Shown here: in pieces, positions 53,968 through 63,358 of the stretch
Position numbering within the stretch: the first letter of the stretch is position 1
Layout of the letters: each line of letters opens with the position of its first letter
Assembly (NCBI RefSeq): GCF_004337695.1
Contig: NZ_SJXJ01000004.1
Location: 62,001 to 126,000, forward strand
Direction: 5' to 3'
From: Tenacibaculum sp. M341
Lineage (GTDB): Bacteria; Bacteroidota; Bacteroidia; Flavobacteriales; Flavobacteriaceae
Length of the DNA stretch: 64,000 nt
Made by a program: the position numbers and the translations under genes
The notes under the pieces: generated by a model
What the model was told of the DNA's origin: nothing
The model's input: the letters and a program-made list of their open reading frames with translations, nothing else
Database searches by the model: none

Positions 53968-54285
53968 ATGAAAAAATTGATTGGAATTATTGTAGTGCTT
54001 TTGATGCTAGGATATGTTTTTATTCCAAATTTATGTCATTATTTATTGCTTAAGGAAACTTCAAATCAAGACATTAAACAAAATAGACGTTTGTATCATA
54101 AATATGCTAAAGAGTTGGTTTTAAATAGGGAAAATAATAATTCATCTCATCAAGAAAAATTAGATTCTTTATATCTATGGTTTCATGTTAGAGGTTTACA
54201 AATTGATGAAGGACATCATTCTTTGTCAAAGTCTCAAGAATGGGAAGAGATCTTAGATTATTTAAAGTATTCACGAGGAAGGTAA
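53968..54285 (+). CDS. Small N-terminally anchored protein of unknown function
   Basis: A 105-residue protein with one N-terminal hydrophobic segment (KKLIGIIVVLLMLGYVFIP) followed by a polar, helical, His- and Glu-rich region (LYHKYAKELVL, WFHVRGLQIDEGHHSL, WEEILDYLKYSRG). No family is recognised. Probably a membrane-anchored or exported small protein; it may be co-transcribed with the GNAT gene. Confidence 0.62.
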   Translation: MKKLIGIIVVLLMLGYVFIPNLCHYLLLKETSNQDIKQNRRLYHKYAKELVLNRENNNSSHQEKLDSLYLWFHVRGLQIDEGHHSLSKSQEWEEILDYLKYSRGR

Positions 54286-54348
54286 TTTTATTAAAAAGAT
54301 TGCCTTTTTTCTTCACTTTATCTAAATAACAAACAAAAATGTTAAAAA

Positions 54349-54467
54349 ACTCTTAATGCTGTAAGAGTATAGAATTTATATCGTCTACTGGTAAAGAGAC
54401 GTATTTAAAGTTTCTTTTTCATAGTTTTTCATAGCAATTTCCCGCTTCTTTACGAAGCGGGTTTTTT
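54349..54467 (+). ncRNA. Candidate small RNA ending in a terminator
   Basis: A gene-free gap holds two short hairpins, ACTCTTA/TAAGAGT (54349-54368) and CGTCT/AGACG (54382-54401), then a strong rho-independent terminator. It could be the structured 3' UTR of the preceding gene or a separate RNA; no clear promoter was seen. Confidence 0.3.
54441..54467 (+). terminator. Plus-strand terminator
   Basis: CCCGCTTC, loop TTTAC, GAAGCGGG, then six T. It lies 12 bases before the convergent bioA stop. Confidence 0.88.
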
Positions 54468-54478
54468 ATGATTATAAA

Positions 54479-55744
54479 TTAAATAGTATCAAGAACTTTT
54501 TCTATAGTTGTATATACTTTTTCAAGTTGAGTGTCTGTAATCACATAAGGAACTTGAATATAAATGGTATTCCCTAAAGGTCTTAGAAATACGCCTTCTT
54601 TCATAAAAGAACTCAATAATAAATCTCTTAAAGTTCCATAACGTTCCATGTTGGTGTCTAAATCTAAAGCAAAAATAACACCTAAGTTTCGTGTACTTTT
54701 TACCTTTGAGTGATTTTTAATATGTTCGCTAAACTTTTGGTGTTTTCCACTGATTCTTTGAATGTTTTCCTGAATTTCATCCGAAGTTAACAAATCAATA
54801 CTAGCAATGGCAGCAGCACAGCCCATTGGGTTTGCAGAATAAGTATGACAGTGAAAATATCCTTTGGCGATATCGTTACTTAAAAAAGCATCGTAAATTT
54901 CTTGAGTACAAGAAGTAATTGCCATAGGTACCATTCCTCCGGTTAAAGCTTTACTCAAACAAATAATATCAGGCTTTGTTTCTACATGATCAGAAGCAAA
55001 GTTTTTACCAGTTTTACCAAAACCAGTCATAACTTCATCTGCAATGGTTATAATATTGTGAGCTTTACAGAATTTTAAAATTTCGTTTAAGCCATTACTG
55101 TCATGAATTTTCATTCCTGCTGCACCTTGTACCAAAGGTTCATAAACAAATGCTGCTACATTATTTTCTGAAACAATCTGCTGTAATTGTTTTAAAATTT
55201 CATCATTATTGTTTCCGTTTGGTGAAGCAATTCGTTGTACATCGATTAAAAAATCTTCAAAAGGACCATTGTAAACTGAAAGTCCAGAAGTAGACATTGC
55301 CCCAAATGTATCTCCATGAAAGCCATTTTCAAAAGCAATAAAAGCAGTACGTTTATCGCCTTTGTTAAAATAATATTGCAAAGCCATTTTAATGGCAGAT
55401 TCTACCGCAGTAGACCCATTATCGTTAAAGAAAATTTTAGCTTGATTTTCTGGTAAAATATCGATTAATTTCTCCGAAAGTTCCACCGCAGCAGGATGCG
55501 TAAAATCGCTAAACATAACTTGATCTAGCTGTTGCATTTGTGTGTGTACTTTTTCAATAATATAATCGTTGCAGTGCCCAAACATACAAGTATACCAAGA
55601 TGAAATAGCATCAATATATTCATTTCCGTGCTCATCAGTAAGTATACAACCTTTAGCTTTTACAATTCCTAAACTGTTTGGATGTGTTTGGTGTTGTTTT
55701 AACGGGTGCCAAATGTGTTTTTTATCTCTATCGGTTAATGTCAT
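54479..55744 (-). CDS. bioA: Adenosylmethionine-8-amino-7-oxononanoate aminotransferase BioA
   Basis: PLP enzyme that converts KAPA to DAPA using SAM as amino donor. Catalytic Lys265 in CLSKALTGG, Asp236 in IADEVMTGFG, FHGDTFGAMSTSG and the N-terminal IWHPLKQHQT with the family Trp are present; 421 residues. It is the last gene of the operon bioF-DUF2007-bioD-nitrilase-bioA; its start codon overlaps the stop of the nitrilase homologue by one base. Confidence 0.96.
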   Translation of the reverse strand: MTLTDRDKKHIWHPLKQHQTHPNSLGIVKAKGCILTDEHGNEYIDAISSWYTCMFGHCNDYIIEKVHTQMQQLDQVMFSDFTHPAAVELSEKLIDILPENQAKIFFNDNGSTAVESAIKMALQYYFNKGDKRTAFIAFENGFHGDTFGAMSTSGLSVYNGPFEDFLIDVQRIASPNGNNNDEILKQLQQIVSENNVAAFVYEPLVQGAAGMKIHDSNGLNEILKFCKAHNIITIADEVMTGFGKTGKNFASDHVETKPDIICLSKALTGGMVPMAITSCTQEIYDAFLSNDIAKGYFHCHTYSANPMGCAAAIASIDLLTSDEIQENIQRISGKHQKFSEHIKNHSKVKSTRNLGVIFALDLDTNMERYGTLRDLLLSSFMKEGVFLRPLGNTIYIQVPYVITDTQLEKVYTTIEKVLDTI

Positions 55745-56484
55745 TATACTTGAATACTTTTAGTGTTCCATGTTTCATTGTTTTTCTTTTCAGCAATTAT
55801 AATTCCTGGTGAGTTATTATCTAGTTCACACAATAACTTTCCGTTGTTATTCCAAAAAGCACTTCTACCTCCAGCATTGATATTCCAGTGTTCGCCACAA
55901 AAATTAGACATTAAAATATGTAGATTGTATTTCTTACTGTAATCTTCTAAAGTTTTATGACCTGATTGAATACCGTTTTCAGAGAAAAAGATACTAGGAA
56001 GATAGATGTTGCAATTGTTTGATGCAGCTTTTTCAGGATGTTTTTCATTATCTATATCAGCGCAAATAGCAAAATGTAACTGATCATCGTTAATTGTAAT
56101 TGTAGGATTATAGTCAAAAGAACTTTTAAAGAATAGTTCTTCACCATCATGTAAATATTGTTTGGTATATATTTCTGTTGGTTTATTTGGTTGTATCACA
56201 AAGGAACCAATATAAAGTTCGTTATCTATTACAACTGGAGCTCCTACAACAATAATGATTTGTTTTTCTTTAGATATATTTTCTAAAAGGTTTATGTATT
56301 TACTTTTGATACTAATAGCTAACCTCTTAGCCTCTTCTCTACAATAACCAGTTAAAGACATTTCAGGAAAAATGATGATATCAGCATTTTGTTCAGTAGC
56401 TAACCAAATCATTTTTATATGCTGTTCAAGGTTTTTTTCAATTTTACCTACTTCAGCTTTTATTTGAGCAGATGCTAAAATCAT
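55744..56484 (-). CDS. Nitrilase-superfamily carbon-nitrogen hydrolase in the biotin operon
   Basis: A 246-residue hydrolase with the full Glu-Lys-Cys triad: Glu41 in FPEMSLTGY, Lys108 in YTKQYLHDGEE and Cys141 in FAICADID. Family members cleave nitriles, amides or N-carbamoyl groups, or transfer acyl groups. It overlaps bioD by four bases and bioA by one, so it is translated with them; a biotin-related role such as biotinidase-like or biotinamide cleavage, or freeing a pimelate intermediate, is plausible but unproven. It is not a BioH-type alpha/beta hydrolase. Confidence 0.88.
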   Translation of the reverse strand: MILASAQIKAEVGKIEKNLEQHIKMIWLATEQNADIIIFPEMSLTGYCREEAKRLAISIKSKYINLLENISKEKQIIIVVGAPVVIDNELYIGSFVIQPNKPTEIYTKQYLHDGEELFFKSSFDYNPTITINDDQLHFAICADIDNEKHPEKAASNNCNIYLPSIFFSENGIQSGHKTLEDYSKKYNLHILMSNFCGEHWNINAGGRSAFWNNNGKLLCELDNNSPGIIIAEKKNNETWNTKSIQV

Positions 56485-57095
56485 TTTGGTAGTTTATCTC
56501 TAAATAAATCGGCGTACTCTTTAATTACATTTTTATCAAAATAAGGCTCTTCGTCAATACGTCCAATTACATTTACACCACTCATTTTTTTAATGATGCT
56601 TTCTGTAGTAGGATGCTCTTTTCCACTAAAAATAAGAGAAATGTCAAATCCTTTTTCTTTTAATAGGTTTAGAGTTAGTAAAGTATGATTAATACTACCT
56701 AAATAATGACGAGAAACTACAATTACCTTATGAGTTGGTTTTATAATGTCAAAAACAGTATGAGTGTCATTTAAAGGAACTAGTAATCCGCCAGCACCTT
56801 CAATAACTAAATGATTCGCTGTTTCAGGTTCTTTAATAGCGTTTATATCAATAGTGATTCCATCTATTTCAGCAGAAGCATGCGGACTCATTGGTGTATG
56901 TAATGCGTAACTGTTTGAGTGATACACCGTTTTTTTATTAGAAATAAGTGCTTTTACTTTGTCAGTATCAGAATATGCTAAATCGCCCGATTGAATCGGT
57001 TTCCAATAATCTGCTTCTAAAGCTTCGGTAATTATAGCAGAAGCTACTGTTTTTCCAACTTCGGTTGATATTCCTGTTATAAAATATTGGCTCAT
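56481..57095 (-). CDS. bioD: Dethiobiotin synthetase BioD
   Basis: ATP-dependent carboxylation and ring closure of DAPA to dethiobiotin. The P-loop TGISTEVGKTV (about residues 7-17), KPIQSGD, and EGAGGLLVPL match the family; 204 residues. Overlaps its neighbours on both sides by four bases (ATGA-type), a sign of tight translational coupling in the operon. Confidence 0.95.
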   Translation of the reverse strand: MSQYFITGISTEVGKTVASAIITEALEADYWKPIQSGDLAYSDTDKVKALISNKKTVYHSNSYALHTPMSPHASAEIDGITIDINAIKEPETANHLVIEGAGGLLVPLNDTHTVFDIIKPTHKVIVVSRHYLGSINHTLLTLNLLKEKGFDISLIFSGKEHPTTESIIKKMSGVNVIGRIDEEPYFDKNVIKEYADLFRDKLPK

Positions 57096-57472
57096 TTAAA
57101 TATTGTTTTGCAATTATTACAAATAAATTTTTGTGATTCGAAAAAAGGAAAAAGCATGTAAAATATGTTTTTTCGTTGAAGGTCGGCGGTTAATATTTGG
57201 GTAGCGTTGCAATTAGGACAATGAATGTCATTGCCAAAAGCATCTTTTTGATAGGTTCGTATCTCATCGTAAATTTTAGAAGCTTTTTCTAAATCTTCGT
57301 TTTTTACTAATAGTTTCACTCCTCCAATAGCTTGACTAATTAATGGATCTGAATCTATCGTTTTTTCATCCATAAGCATGGTGCGAATATGCTCAGCATC
57401 TAATTTAGATTTAACTAAATGCGCTTCGGTTGAGTATTCAAAAATCGCTAAAATGGTAAAATCATCTCTCAT
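57092..57472 (-). CDS. DUF2007 protein with C-terminal zinc ribbon
   Basis: A 126-residue protein: a DUF2007 (putative signal-transducing) domain (FEYSTEAHLVKSKLDAEHI, SQAIGGVKLLVKNEDLEKA) and a C-terminal two-CxxC zinc ribbon (CPNC, CNNC at about residues 88-121). It lies between bioF and bioD with a 12-base gap and a four-base overlap, so it belongs to the operon. Its role there is unknown. Confidence 0.85.
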   Translation of the reverse strand: MRDDFTILAIFEYSTEAHLVKSKLDAEHIRTMLMDEKTIDSDPLISQAIGGVKLLVKNEDLEKASKIYDEIRTYQKDAFGNDIHCPNCNATQILTADLQRKNIFYMLFPFFESQKFICNNCKTIFK

Positions 57473-57484
57473 AGAAGAAGTATT

Positions 57485-58627
57485 TTACACAAAAGTAGCA
57501 AGTTGTTCTAAAACATTGGTTATTTGTTGATGAGAATTATAGATGTGTAAACAAAAACGCAGTCGCTCTTTACCTTCTGTTACGGTTGGTGATAAAATAG
57601 GTTTAATGTTAAAACCTTTGTTTTGAATTTGTTGAGCTATTTGCTTAGTTTTTTCGTTTCCTGAAATAATACAACAATGTATAGATGAATTACTAGGTAT
57701 AAATAAATGATTTATTTGTAAACGCTTAATTTCTGAAAGAAAGAAAGCAATATTGGTGTGTAATTCTTCTGTAATATTGTTTGATAGTTGTTTGTAAGCT
57801 ATTTGTATAGTAGCAATGGAATGTGGCGATAAACCAGTGGTATAAATAAAACTTCGAGCAAAATTAACTAAATACGAATATAAATTTTCGCTTCCTAAAA
57901 TAGCTGCTCCGTGGCAACCTAATGCTTTTCCGAAGGTAACAATACGAGCAAAAACCTTGTGTTCTAATTGAAGTTTTTGTGTTAACCCAACACCATTATT
58001 TCCAAAAACACCTAAAGCATGTGCTTCGTCTACAATTAAATTTGCATTGTATTTTTGAGTTAACTCAGCAATTTTTTCTAAATCAGGATGATCTCCATCC
58101 ATAGAAAAAACAGCTTCTGTAACCACATAAATTTCTTGAGTAGTAGTATTATTAGCATGAAGTTTCAGAACTTTTTCTAGGTGTTCTGTATTGTTATGCT
58201 TGAATTTGTATGCTTTTGCATTAGAAAGTTGAATACCGTCTCTAATAGAAGCATGACTTAGTTCGTCGTACACAATAATATCACCACGTTGTGGAACACA
58301 AGAAAAGAAACCAAGGTTGGCATCGTAACCAGAGTTGAAAATGATTGCTTTTTCACTATTATGAAATTCAGCAATTAAAGATTCGGTTTCCTTATACAGC
58401 GAATGATTCCCAGAAATTAAACGAGAACCGGTGGCTCCATTTATTGTAATGTTTTGATCAACCAGCAATTGATGAGTTTGGTTGAAAATTTCATCAGACT
58501 TAGAAAAACCAAGATAATCGTTAGAATAAAAATCAACGCCATTAGAGTTTGTATCTAAATGACGTAGTGAATTAGAAGCTATTCTTTGATTGAGCTTATG
58601 CTGAAGTTTTTCTGGAAAATGTTTCAC
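57485..58627 (-). CDS. bioF: 8-amino-7-oxononanoate synthase BioF
   Basis: PLP enzyme joining pimeloyl thioester and alanine to form KAPA. PLP Lys234 in VTFGKALGCHG, DEAH at 200-203, NDYLGFS, GATGSRLISGNH and SFIYTTGLSPHS are family landmarks; 380 residues. First gene of the biotin operon on the minus strand. Confidence 0.95.
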   Translation of the reverse strand: MKHFPEKLQHKLNQRIASNSLRHLDTNSNGVDFYSNDYLGFSKSDEIFNQTHQLLVDQNITINGATGSRLISGNHSLYKETESLIAEFHNSEKAIIFNSGYDANLGFFSCVPQRGDIIVYDELSHASIRDGIQLSNAKAYKFKHNNTEHLEKVLKLHANNTTTQEIYVVTEAVFSMDGDHPDLEKIAELTQKYNANLIVDEAHALGVFGNNGVGLTQKLQLEHKVFARIVTFGKALGCHGAAILGSENLYSYLVNFARSFIYTTGLSPHSIATIQIAYKQLSNNITEELHTNIAFFLSEIKRLQINHLFIPSNSSIHCCIISGNEKTKQIAQQIQNKGFNIKPILSPTVTEGKERLRFCLHIYNSHQQITNVLEQLATFV

Positions 58628-58734
58628 GCAGTAAAATTAATAACAAATTTTTTATGCGAATTATTTTTTGAAATAAATTAACGTTCTTGGTCAGTTTTAA
58701 AATCTCTACATAAAAACATACACATGGATGGAAG

Positions 58735-59169
58735 CTATTTTTTCAAAACAACGCCTCTACCTCCGTATAAATGAATTGCTAAAGCACTAAACTCCTCTTG
58801 TACTATTTCAGGCTTTATATGATATCTTTTAGAAATCTCGTTCAATTCTTTTTTAACAGATAGGTTGTTGCTAATTGCAATTCCGGCTAACACAAAAACA
58901 ACCAAAACAATAATTCCCACAACAGAAAGCTCAAAAGTTTTAATATTTTCATAAGTTTCATAATTGAAAGACCTACCAGCTAAAAATACATTATGCAGCA
59001 ATACACCAACACCAATCAGTAAAAAAGGAATTTTTACATAAGTTTCCATTGCTGCTGATTTTCCATAATGATCTAAAGGAACTTGCAGTTTTTCTTTAGG
59101 AACCTTTTCAATAATCTCAAAAGTTACTTCTTCTTGCTCGTTGTTTTCTATCGATGTATTAGTGTCCAT
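58735..59169 (-). CDS. Two-TM membrane protein of unknown function
   Basis: A 144-residue protein with an acidic N-terminus, two hydrophobic segments (about residues 48-64 and 81-104) and a C-terminal soluble tail (KKELNEISKRYHIKPEIVQEEFSALAIHLYGGRGVVL). No family is recognised. It lies upstream of bioF by 107 bases on the same strand, perhaps as a separate unit. Confidence 0.6.
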   Translation of the reverse strand: MDTNTSIENNEQEEVTFEIIEKVPKEKLQVPLDHYGKSAAMETYVKIPFLLIGVGVLLHNVFLAGRSFNYETYENIKTFELSVVGIIVLVVFVLAGIAISNNLSVKKELNEISKRYHIKPEIVQEEFSALAIHLYGGRGVVLKK

Positions 59170-59414
59170 TAGTTCTAGTTTTTAATTATAGTGTAAAAAT
59201 AAATCAGAGGTATGGAGTTTTATAGAGTTAAACAATATTCGCTAAGAATGAAGATATATTAGAGGTTTTGTTCAAGAGAAAATAGTTGAGGTAATTGCAA
59301 ACTTAATACGCTTTGATAGTGTGCTTACAAATTATTAATCTTTACAACTTCAAAAAGCATATTAAATAGAAAATTTGTCCGAACTTTGCAGATTCATTTT
59401 TAAATAGCTTGATA

Positions 59415-60314
59415 ATGAATACAAGAGTTATAGCACTTTTGGCAGTATCAATAGTTACCATTATTTACGGAGTAACTTTTACAGTGGCTAAAGAAGTAAT
59501 GCCTCACTATATAAAACCATTCGGATTTATATTATTACGTGTGTTTTCTGCTATGTTAATATTCTGGACGGTAAGTCTTTTTATTAAGAATGATAAAATT
59601 GAAAAAAGCGATTATAAAACCATAGCGCTTTCTGCATTTTTTGGAATTGCATTAAACATGCTAACTTTTTTTAAAGGGTTAAATTATACTACACCAATTA
59701 GTGCATCTGTAATGATGGTTACATCTCCTATTTTGGTACTTATTTTTTCGAGTATTTTAATAAAAGAGCGGTTAACACTTATTAAAGTTTCTGGAGTAAT
59801 TATAGGACTTATCGGTGCTATTGTGTTAATAGTATACGGAAGTTCTGCCGGAGGAGATGCAAAAAATATGATGCTAGGAAACTTTTTAGTGTTTATTAAT
59901 GCTGCTTCTTATGGAATGTATTTAGTAATTGTTAAAAAGGTAATTGTAAAATACAAGCCAATAACTTTTATTAGGTGGATGTATTTATTCGGATTTATTT
60001 TTGTGCTTCCTTTTGGTTTTACCGAATTACAAGAAGTTCAATGGCAAACCATATCAACAGGAGGTTATTTACGAATAGGTTTTGTAATTGTTTTTGCTTC
60101 TTGTATAACATATTTATTCAACCTTTTTGCGCTTTCAAAATTAAAACCAACTACAGTAAGTGTGTTTATTTATTTACAGCCAGTAGTAGCTAGTTTATAT
60201 GCTCTTTTAGTTGGGAGTGATAATTTAAATACTGTAAAAATTGTGGCTACTATTTTAATATTTGCAGGGGTGTACTTAGTAACCAAACAACCTAGTAATA
60301 GTATATCTAAATAA
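59415..60314 (+). CDS. EamA/DMT-superfamily transporter
   Basis: A 299-residue membrane protein with ten predicted TM helices arranged as two EamA domains; FTVAKEVMPHYIKPFGFILLR at the start, the ISASVMMVTSPILVLIFSS block ending domain 1 and TVSVFIYLQPVVASLYALLVG in domain 2 are typical. Substrate unknown; relatives export amino acids or metabolites. The ATG at 59415 is preferred over a TTG two codons upstream. Confidence 0.88.
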   Translation: MNTRVIALLAVSIVTIIYGVTFTVAKEVMPHYIKPFGFILLRVFSAMLIFWTVSLFIKNDKIEKSDYKTIALSAFFGIALNMLTFFKGLNYTTPISASVMMVTSPILVLIFSSILIKERLTLIKVSGVIIGLIGAIVLIVYGSSAGGDAKNMMLGNFLVFINAASYGMYLVIVKKVIVKYKPITFIRWMYLFGFIFVLPFGFTELQEVQWQTISTGGYLRIGFVIVFASCITYLFNLFALSKLKPTTVSVFIYLQPVVASLYALLVGSDNLNTVKIVATILIFAGVYLVTKQPSNSISK

Positions 60315-60346
60315 ATGTATCTTTACAGTCTATAAAAAATCCAGTT

Positions 60347-61213
60347 ATGATACAATCAATGACAGGCTACGGTAAATCCGTATTACAATTGCCAACCAAA
60401 AAAGTAACCATAGAAATAAAATCTCTAAATAGTAAAAATTTAGATTTAAATACTCGTATACCTTCTTATTACAAAGGGAAAGAGTTGGCTATGAGAAAAA
60501 AGTTAGCAAGTGCTTTGGTAAGAGGTAAAGTAGACTTTTCTATTTATGTTGAAATGACTGCGGACGAAACTTCAACTACCATAAATAAAGGAGTTGTTAG
60601 CAATTATATGAATCAGCTTAGAGAGGTAGCTGTTATTGATGGATCTAAAGATGCTGAATTGTTGGCAATGGCAGTTAAAATGCCAGACGCTTTAAAAACT
60701 GAAAGAGAAGAGTTAAATGAAGATGAATGGAATGAGATTGAAAAGCATATTGATATTGCTTTAAAAGAAATCATTCAATATCGTACAGATGAAGCTGCTT
60801 CTTTAGAGGAAGATTTTAAACAACGTATTGTAAATATTCAAAGTTGTTTAGAGGAAGTAAAAGGAATGGATGGTGAGCGAATTAAAAATGTAAAAGAACG
60901 TATTGCTAAAGCATTGGATGAGTTGAAGGTTGAGATTGATGAAAATAGATTTGAGCAAGAGTTGATTTACTATTTAGAGAAGTTAGATATTAATGAAGAG
61001 AAAGTAAGATTGGCAAATCATTTAGATTACTTTTTACAAGAATTGGCGAGCAATGTATCTAACGGAAAAAAACTAGGATTTATAGTTCAAGAAATAGGAA
61101 GAGAGATAAATACTACTGGATCAAAAGCAAATTATGCACCATTACAAAAAGTAGTAATTCAAATGAAAGACGAACTAGAAAAAATTAAAGAACAAATTTT
61201 AAACGTATTATAA
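60347..61213 (+). CDS. YicC family endoribonuclease
   Basis: A 288-residue YicC homologue, from MIQSMTGYGKS at the N-terminus and GREINTTGSKANYAPLQ and VVQMKDELEKIKEQ near the C-terminus. E. coli YicC has ribonuclease activity and is usually found next to gmk, as here. First of the tight run yicC-gmk-nadD. Confidence 0.93.
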   Translation: MIQSMTGYGKSVLQLPTKKVTIEIKSLNSKNLDLNTRIPSYYKGKELAMRKKLASALVRGKVDFSIYVEMTADETSTTINKGVVSNYMNQLREVAVIDGSKDAELLAMAVKMPDALKTEREELNEDEWNEIEKHIDIALKEIIQYRTDEAASLEEDFKQRIVNIQSCLEEVKGMDGERIKNVKERIAKALDELKVEIDENRFEQELIYYLEKLDINEEKVRLANHLDYFLQELASNVSNGKKLGFIVQEIGREINTTGSKANYAPLQKVVIQMKDELEKIKEQILNVL

Positions 61214-61216
61214 AAA

Positions 61217-61807
61217 ATGACGAAAGACTTTAAAGGGAAATTATTTGTGTTTTCAGCACCTTCTGGTTCAGGAAAAACAACTATAGTACGTCACTTATTA
61301 GCGCAAGAACGATTTAATTTAGAGTTTTCAATATCGGCAACTTCTAGAGAACCAAGAGGTAAAGAAATTGATGGAAAAGATTATTACTTTATTTCTAAAG
61401 ATGATTTTATCCAAAAAATAAAGAAAGATGAGTTTTTAGAGTGGGAAGAAGTATATATGAATAATTTCTACGGAACTTTAAAAACAGAGGTTGAGCGTAT
61501 TTGGTCGCAAGGAAAGCATGTTATTTTTGATATTGATGTAAGAGGAGGTTTACGTATTAAGGAAAAATTTCCAGAAGAAACTTTAGCTGTTTTTGTAAAA
61601 CCACCAGATATTAATGAGTTATTAAGACGTTTAAAGAATAGAGGAGAAGAGAGCGAAGAAAAAATAGCAGCAAGAATTGCAAAAGCTCCGATAGAATTAG
61701 CAACAGCTCCAATGTTTGATAAAGTAATTAAAAATTACGATTTAGAAGTTGCTTTACAGGAAACTGAAGATTTAGTAGATGAGTTTTTAGGGTTGAGTAA
61801 GAACTAA
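61217..61807 (+). CDS. gmk: Guanylate kinase
   Basis: Phosphorylates GMP to GDP. P-loop APSGSGKTT near residues 13-21, SATSREPRGKEIDGKDYYF for GMP binding and LLRRLKNRGEESEE; 196 residues. Starts three bases after yicC, so it is co-transcribed. Confidence 0.96.
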   Translation: MTKDFKGKLFVFSAPSGSGKTTIVRHLLAQERFNLEFSISATSREPRGKEIDGKDYYFISKDDFIQKIKKDEFLEWEEVYMNNFYGTLKTEVERIWSQGKHVIFDIDVRGGLRIKEKFPEETLAVFVKPPDINELLRRLKNRGEESEEKIAARIAKAPIELATAPMFDKVIKNYDLEVALQETEDLVDEFLGLSKN

Positions 61808-61820
61808 CTGTTTTAAATAC

Positions 61821-62405
61821 ATGAAAAAAATAGGATTGTATTTCGGTACATTTAATCCAATTCATATAGGGCATTTGATTATTGCTAATCATATGGTAGA
61901 GCATTCAGATTTAGATGAAATTTGGATGGTAGTAACACCTCATAATCCTTTTAAGAAAAAAAGTTCGTTGTTAGATAATCATCATCGATTAGAAATGGTT
62001 TATAAAGCAACCGAGGCTTACGAAAAAATTCACCCTTCTGATATTGAATTTAAGTTGCCACAACCAAACTATACAGTTCATACTTTGGCGCATATTTCAG
62101 AAAAGTATCCTTCTTATCAGTTTAATTTGATAATGGGAGAAGACAATTTGAAAAGTTTGCAGAAGTGGAAAAATTATGAGACTATTTTAGAAAATCATAA
62201 TGTATATGTGTATCCTAGAATTTCTGAAGGAATTGTAGAAACTCAATTTGATAATCACCCTAAAATTCATCGTGTAGCAGCACCTATTATAGAAATTTCA
62301 TCAACAATGATTCGTAATGGAATTAAAGATGAAAAGAATATGAAACCGCTTTTATCTGATGCTGTTTGGAAATATATTGACGAGATGAATTTTTACAAAA
62401 AATAG
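61821..62405 (+). CDS. nadD: Nicotinate-nucleotide adenylyltransferase NadD
   Basis: Adenylates nicotinate mononucleotide in NAD synthesis. Nucleotidyltransferase motifs GTFNPIHIGHL (residues 9-19) and ISSTMIRNGI (C-terminal) are clear; 194 residues. Third gene of the yicC-gmk-nadD run. Confidence 0.95.
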   Translation: MKKIGLYFGTFNPIHIGHLIIANHMVEHSDLDEIWMVVTPHNPFKKKSSLLDNHHRLEMVYKATEAYEKIHPSDIEFKLPQPNYTVHTLAHISEKYPSYQFNLIMGEDNLKSLQKWKNYETILENHNVYVYPRISEGIVETQFDNHPKIHRVAAPIIEISSTMIRNGIKDEKNMKPLLSDAVWKYIDEMNFYKK

Positions 62406-62424
62406 TCTTCCTATTTTTTCGTTG

Positions 62425-62432
62425 TATATTTG
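62425..62432 (+). promoter_or_regulatory. -7 box (TATATTTG) for the M23 peptidase gene
   Basis: Perfect TAnnTTTG, 21 bases ahead of the GTG at 62454. A TTG that could open the frame is part of this box. Confidence 0.5.
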
Positions 62433-62453
62433 AGAACACCAAACATAGTAATA

Positions 62454-63323
62454 GTGGCTAAAAACAAGAAAAAACCTAGTAAGCTAAAACAAAAACTGAC
62501 CGATAAATATCGATTGGTAGTTTTAAATGAAGATACTTTTCAAGAGCGTTTCTCTTTAAAATTATCGCGATTGAACGTGTTTGTTTTTGGAGGTATTTTT
62601 TCAATCATATTAATTACATTAACCACTTTTTTAATTGCATTTACTTCTTTAAAAGAATATATCCCTGGGTATTCATCAACTAAACTAAAAAAAGATGCAA
62701 GTAGGTTAACTTATGAGGCAGATTCATTAAGAACACGTTTAGCTGTTTTAGAAAATTTTACCAAAGCAATTCGTCCTGTGTTAACAGGAGAAATTAAACC
62801 AGAAGCAATAGATTCTATCAAAACAGAAGTAAGTAAAAATACCGTGATAGATTATGAAAAGCTAGAACCGTCTGCCAAAGATTTAAAGTTTAGAGAAGAA
62901 ATACAAAATAAAGATAGATATGCTTTATCGGCAGGGAACACTAATAAAGCAAAAATTGTGTTTTTTGCTCCTGTAAAAGGAAATCTAACACAGTCATTTA
63001 ATGCAGCCAATAAACATTTTGCTATTGATATTGTAGCAACTACAGGAACTCCTGTAAAAGCCATTGCAGATGGTACCGTAATTTTATCTGGTTGGACAAC
63101 CGAAACAGGTTATACCATTACGGTTCAGCATACCAATAATTATATTTCTGTTTATAAGCATAATGGAGAGTTGTTAAAGCAACAAGGAGATTTTGTAAAG
63201 TCTGGTGAAGCTATTGCAAGTATAGGTTCTACAGGAGAGTTAACTACAGGTCCGCATCTTCATTTTGAGTTATGGCATAACGGCTATCCTGTAAATCCAA
63301 CAAATTACATCAATTTTCAATAA
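62454..63323 (+). CDS. M23 (LytM-type) membrane-anchored peptidoglycan peptidase
   Basis: The GTG at 62454 gives MAKNKKKPSKLKQKLTDKYR, the usual basic start of this family, followed by one TM helix (about residues 35-60), a periplasmic coiled coil (about 75-110) and a C-terminal M23 domain with zinc motifs HFAIDIVA (HxxxD) and GPHLHFELW (HxH). It cleaves or regulates cleavage of peptidoglycan cross-links. 289 residues. Preceded by its own -7 box. Confidence 0.9.
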   Translation: MAKNKKKPSKLKQKLTDKYRLVVLNEDTFQERFSLKLSRLNVFVFGGIFSIILITLTTFLIAFTSLKEYIPGYSSTKLKKDASRLTYEADSLRTRLAVLENFTKAIRPVLTGEIKPEAIDSIKTEVSKNTVIDYEKLEPSAKDLKFREEIQNKDRYALSAGNTNKAKIVFFAPVKGNLTQSFNAANKHFAIDIVATTGTPVKAIADGTVILSGWTTETGYTITVQHTNNYISVYKHNGELLKQQGDFVKSGEAIASIGSTGELTTGPHLHFELWHNGYPVNPTNYINFQ

Positions 63324-63358
63324 ACAATACGCAGTACTAAAAACTTAAAATTTTATAA

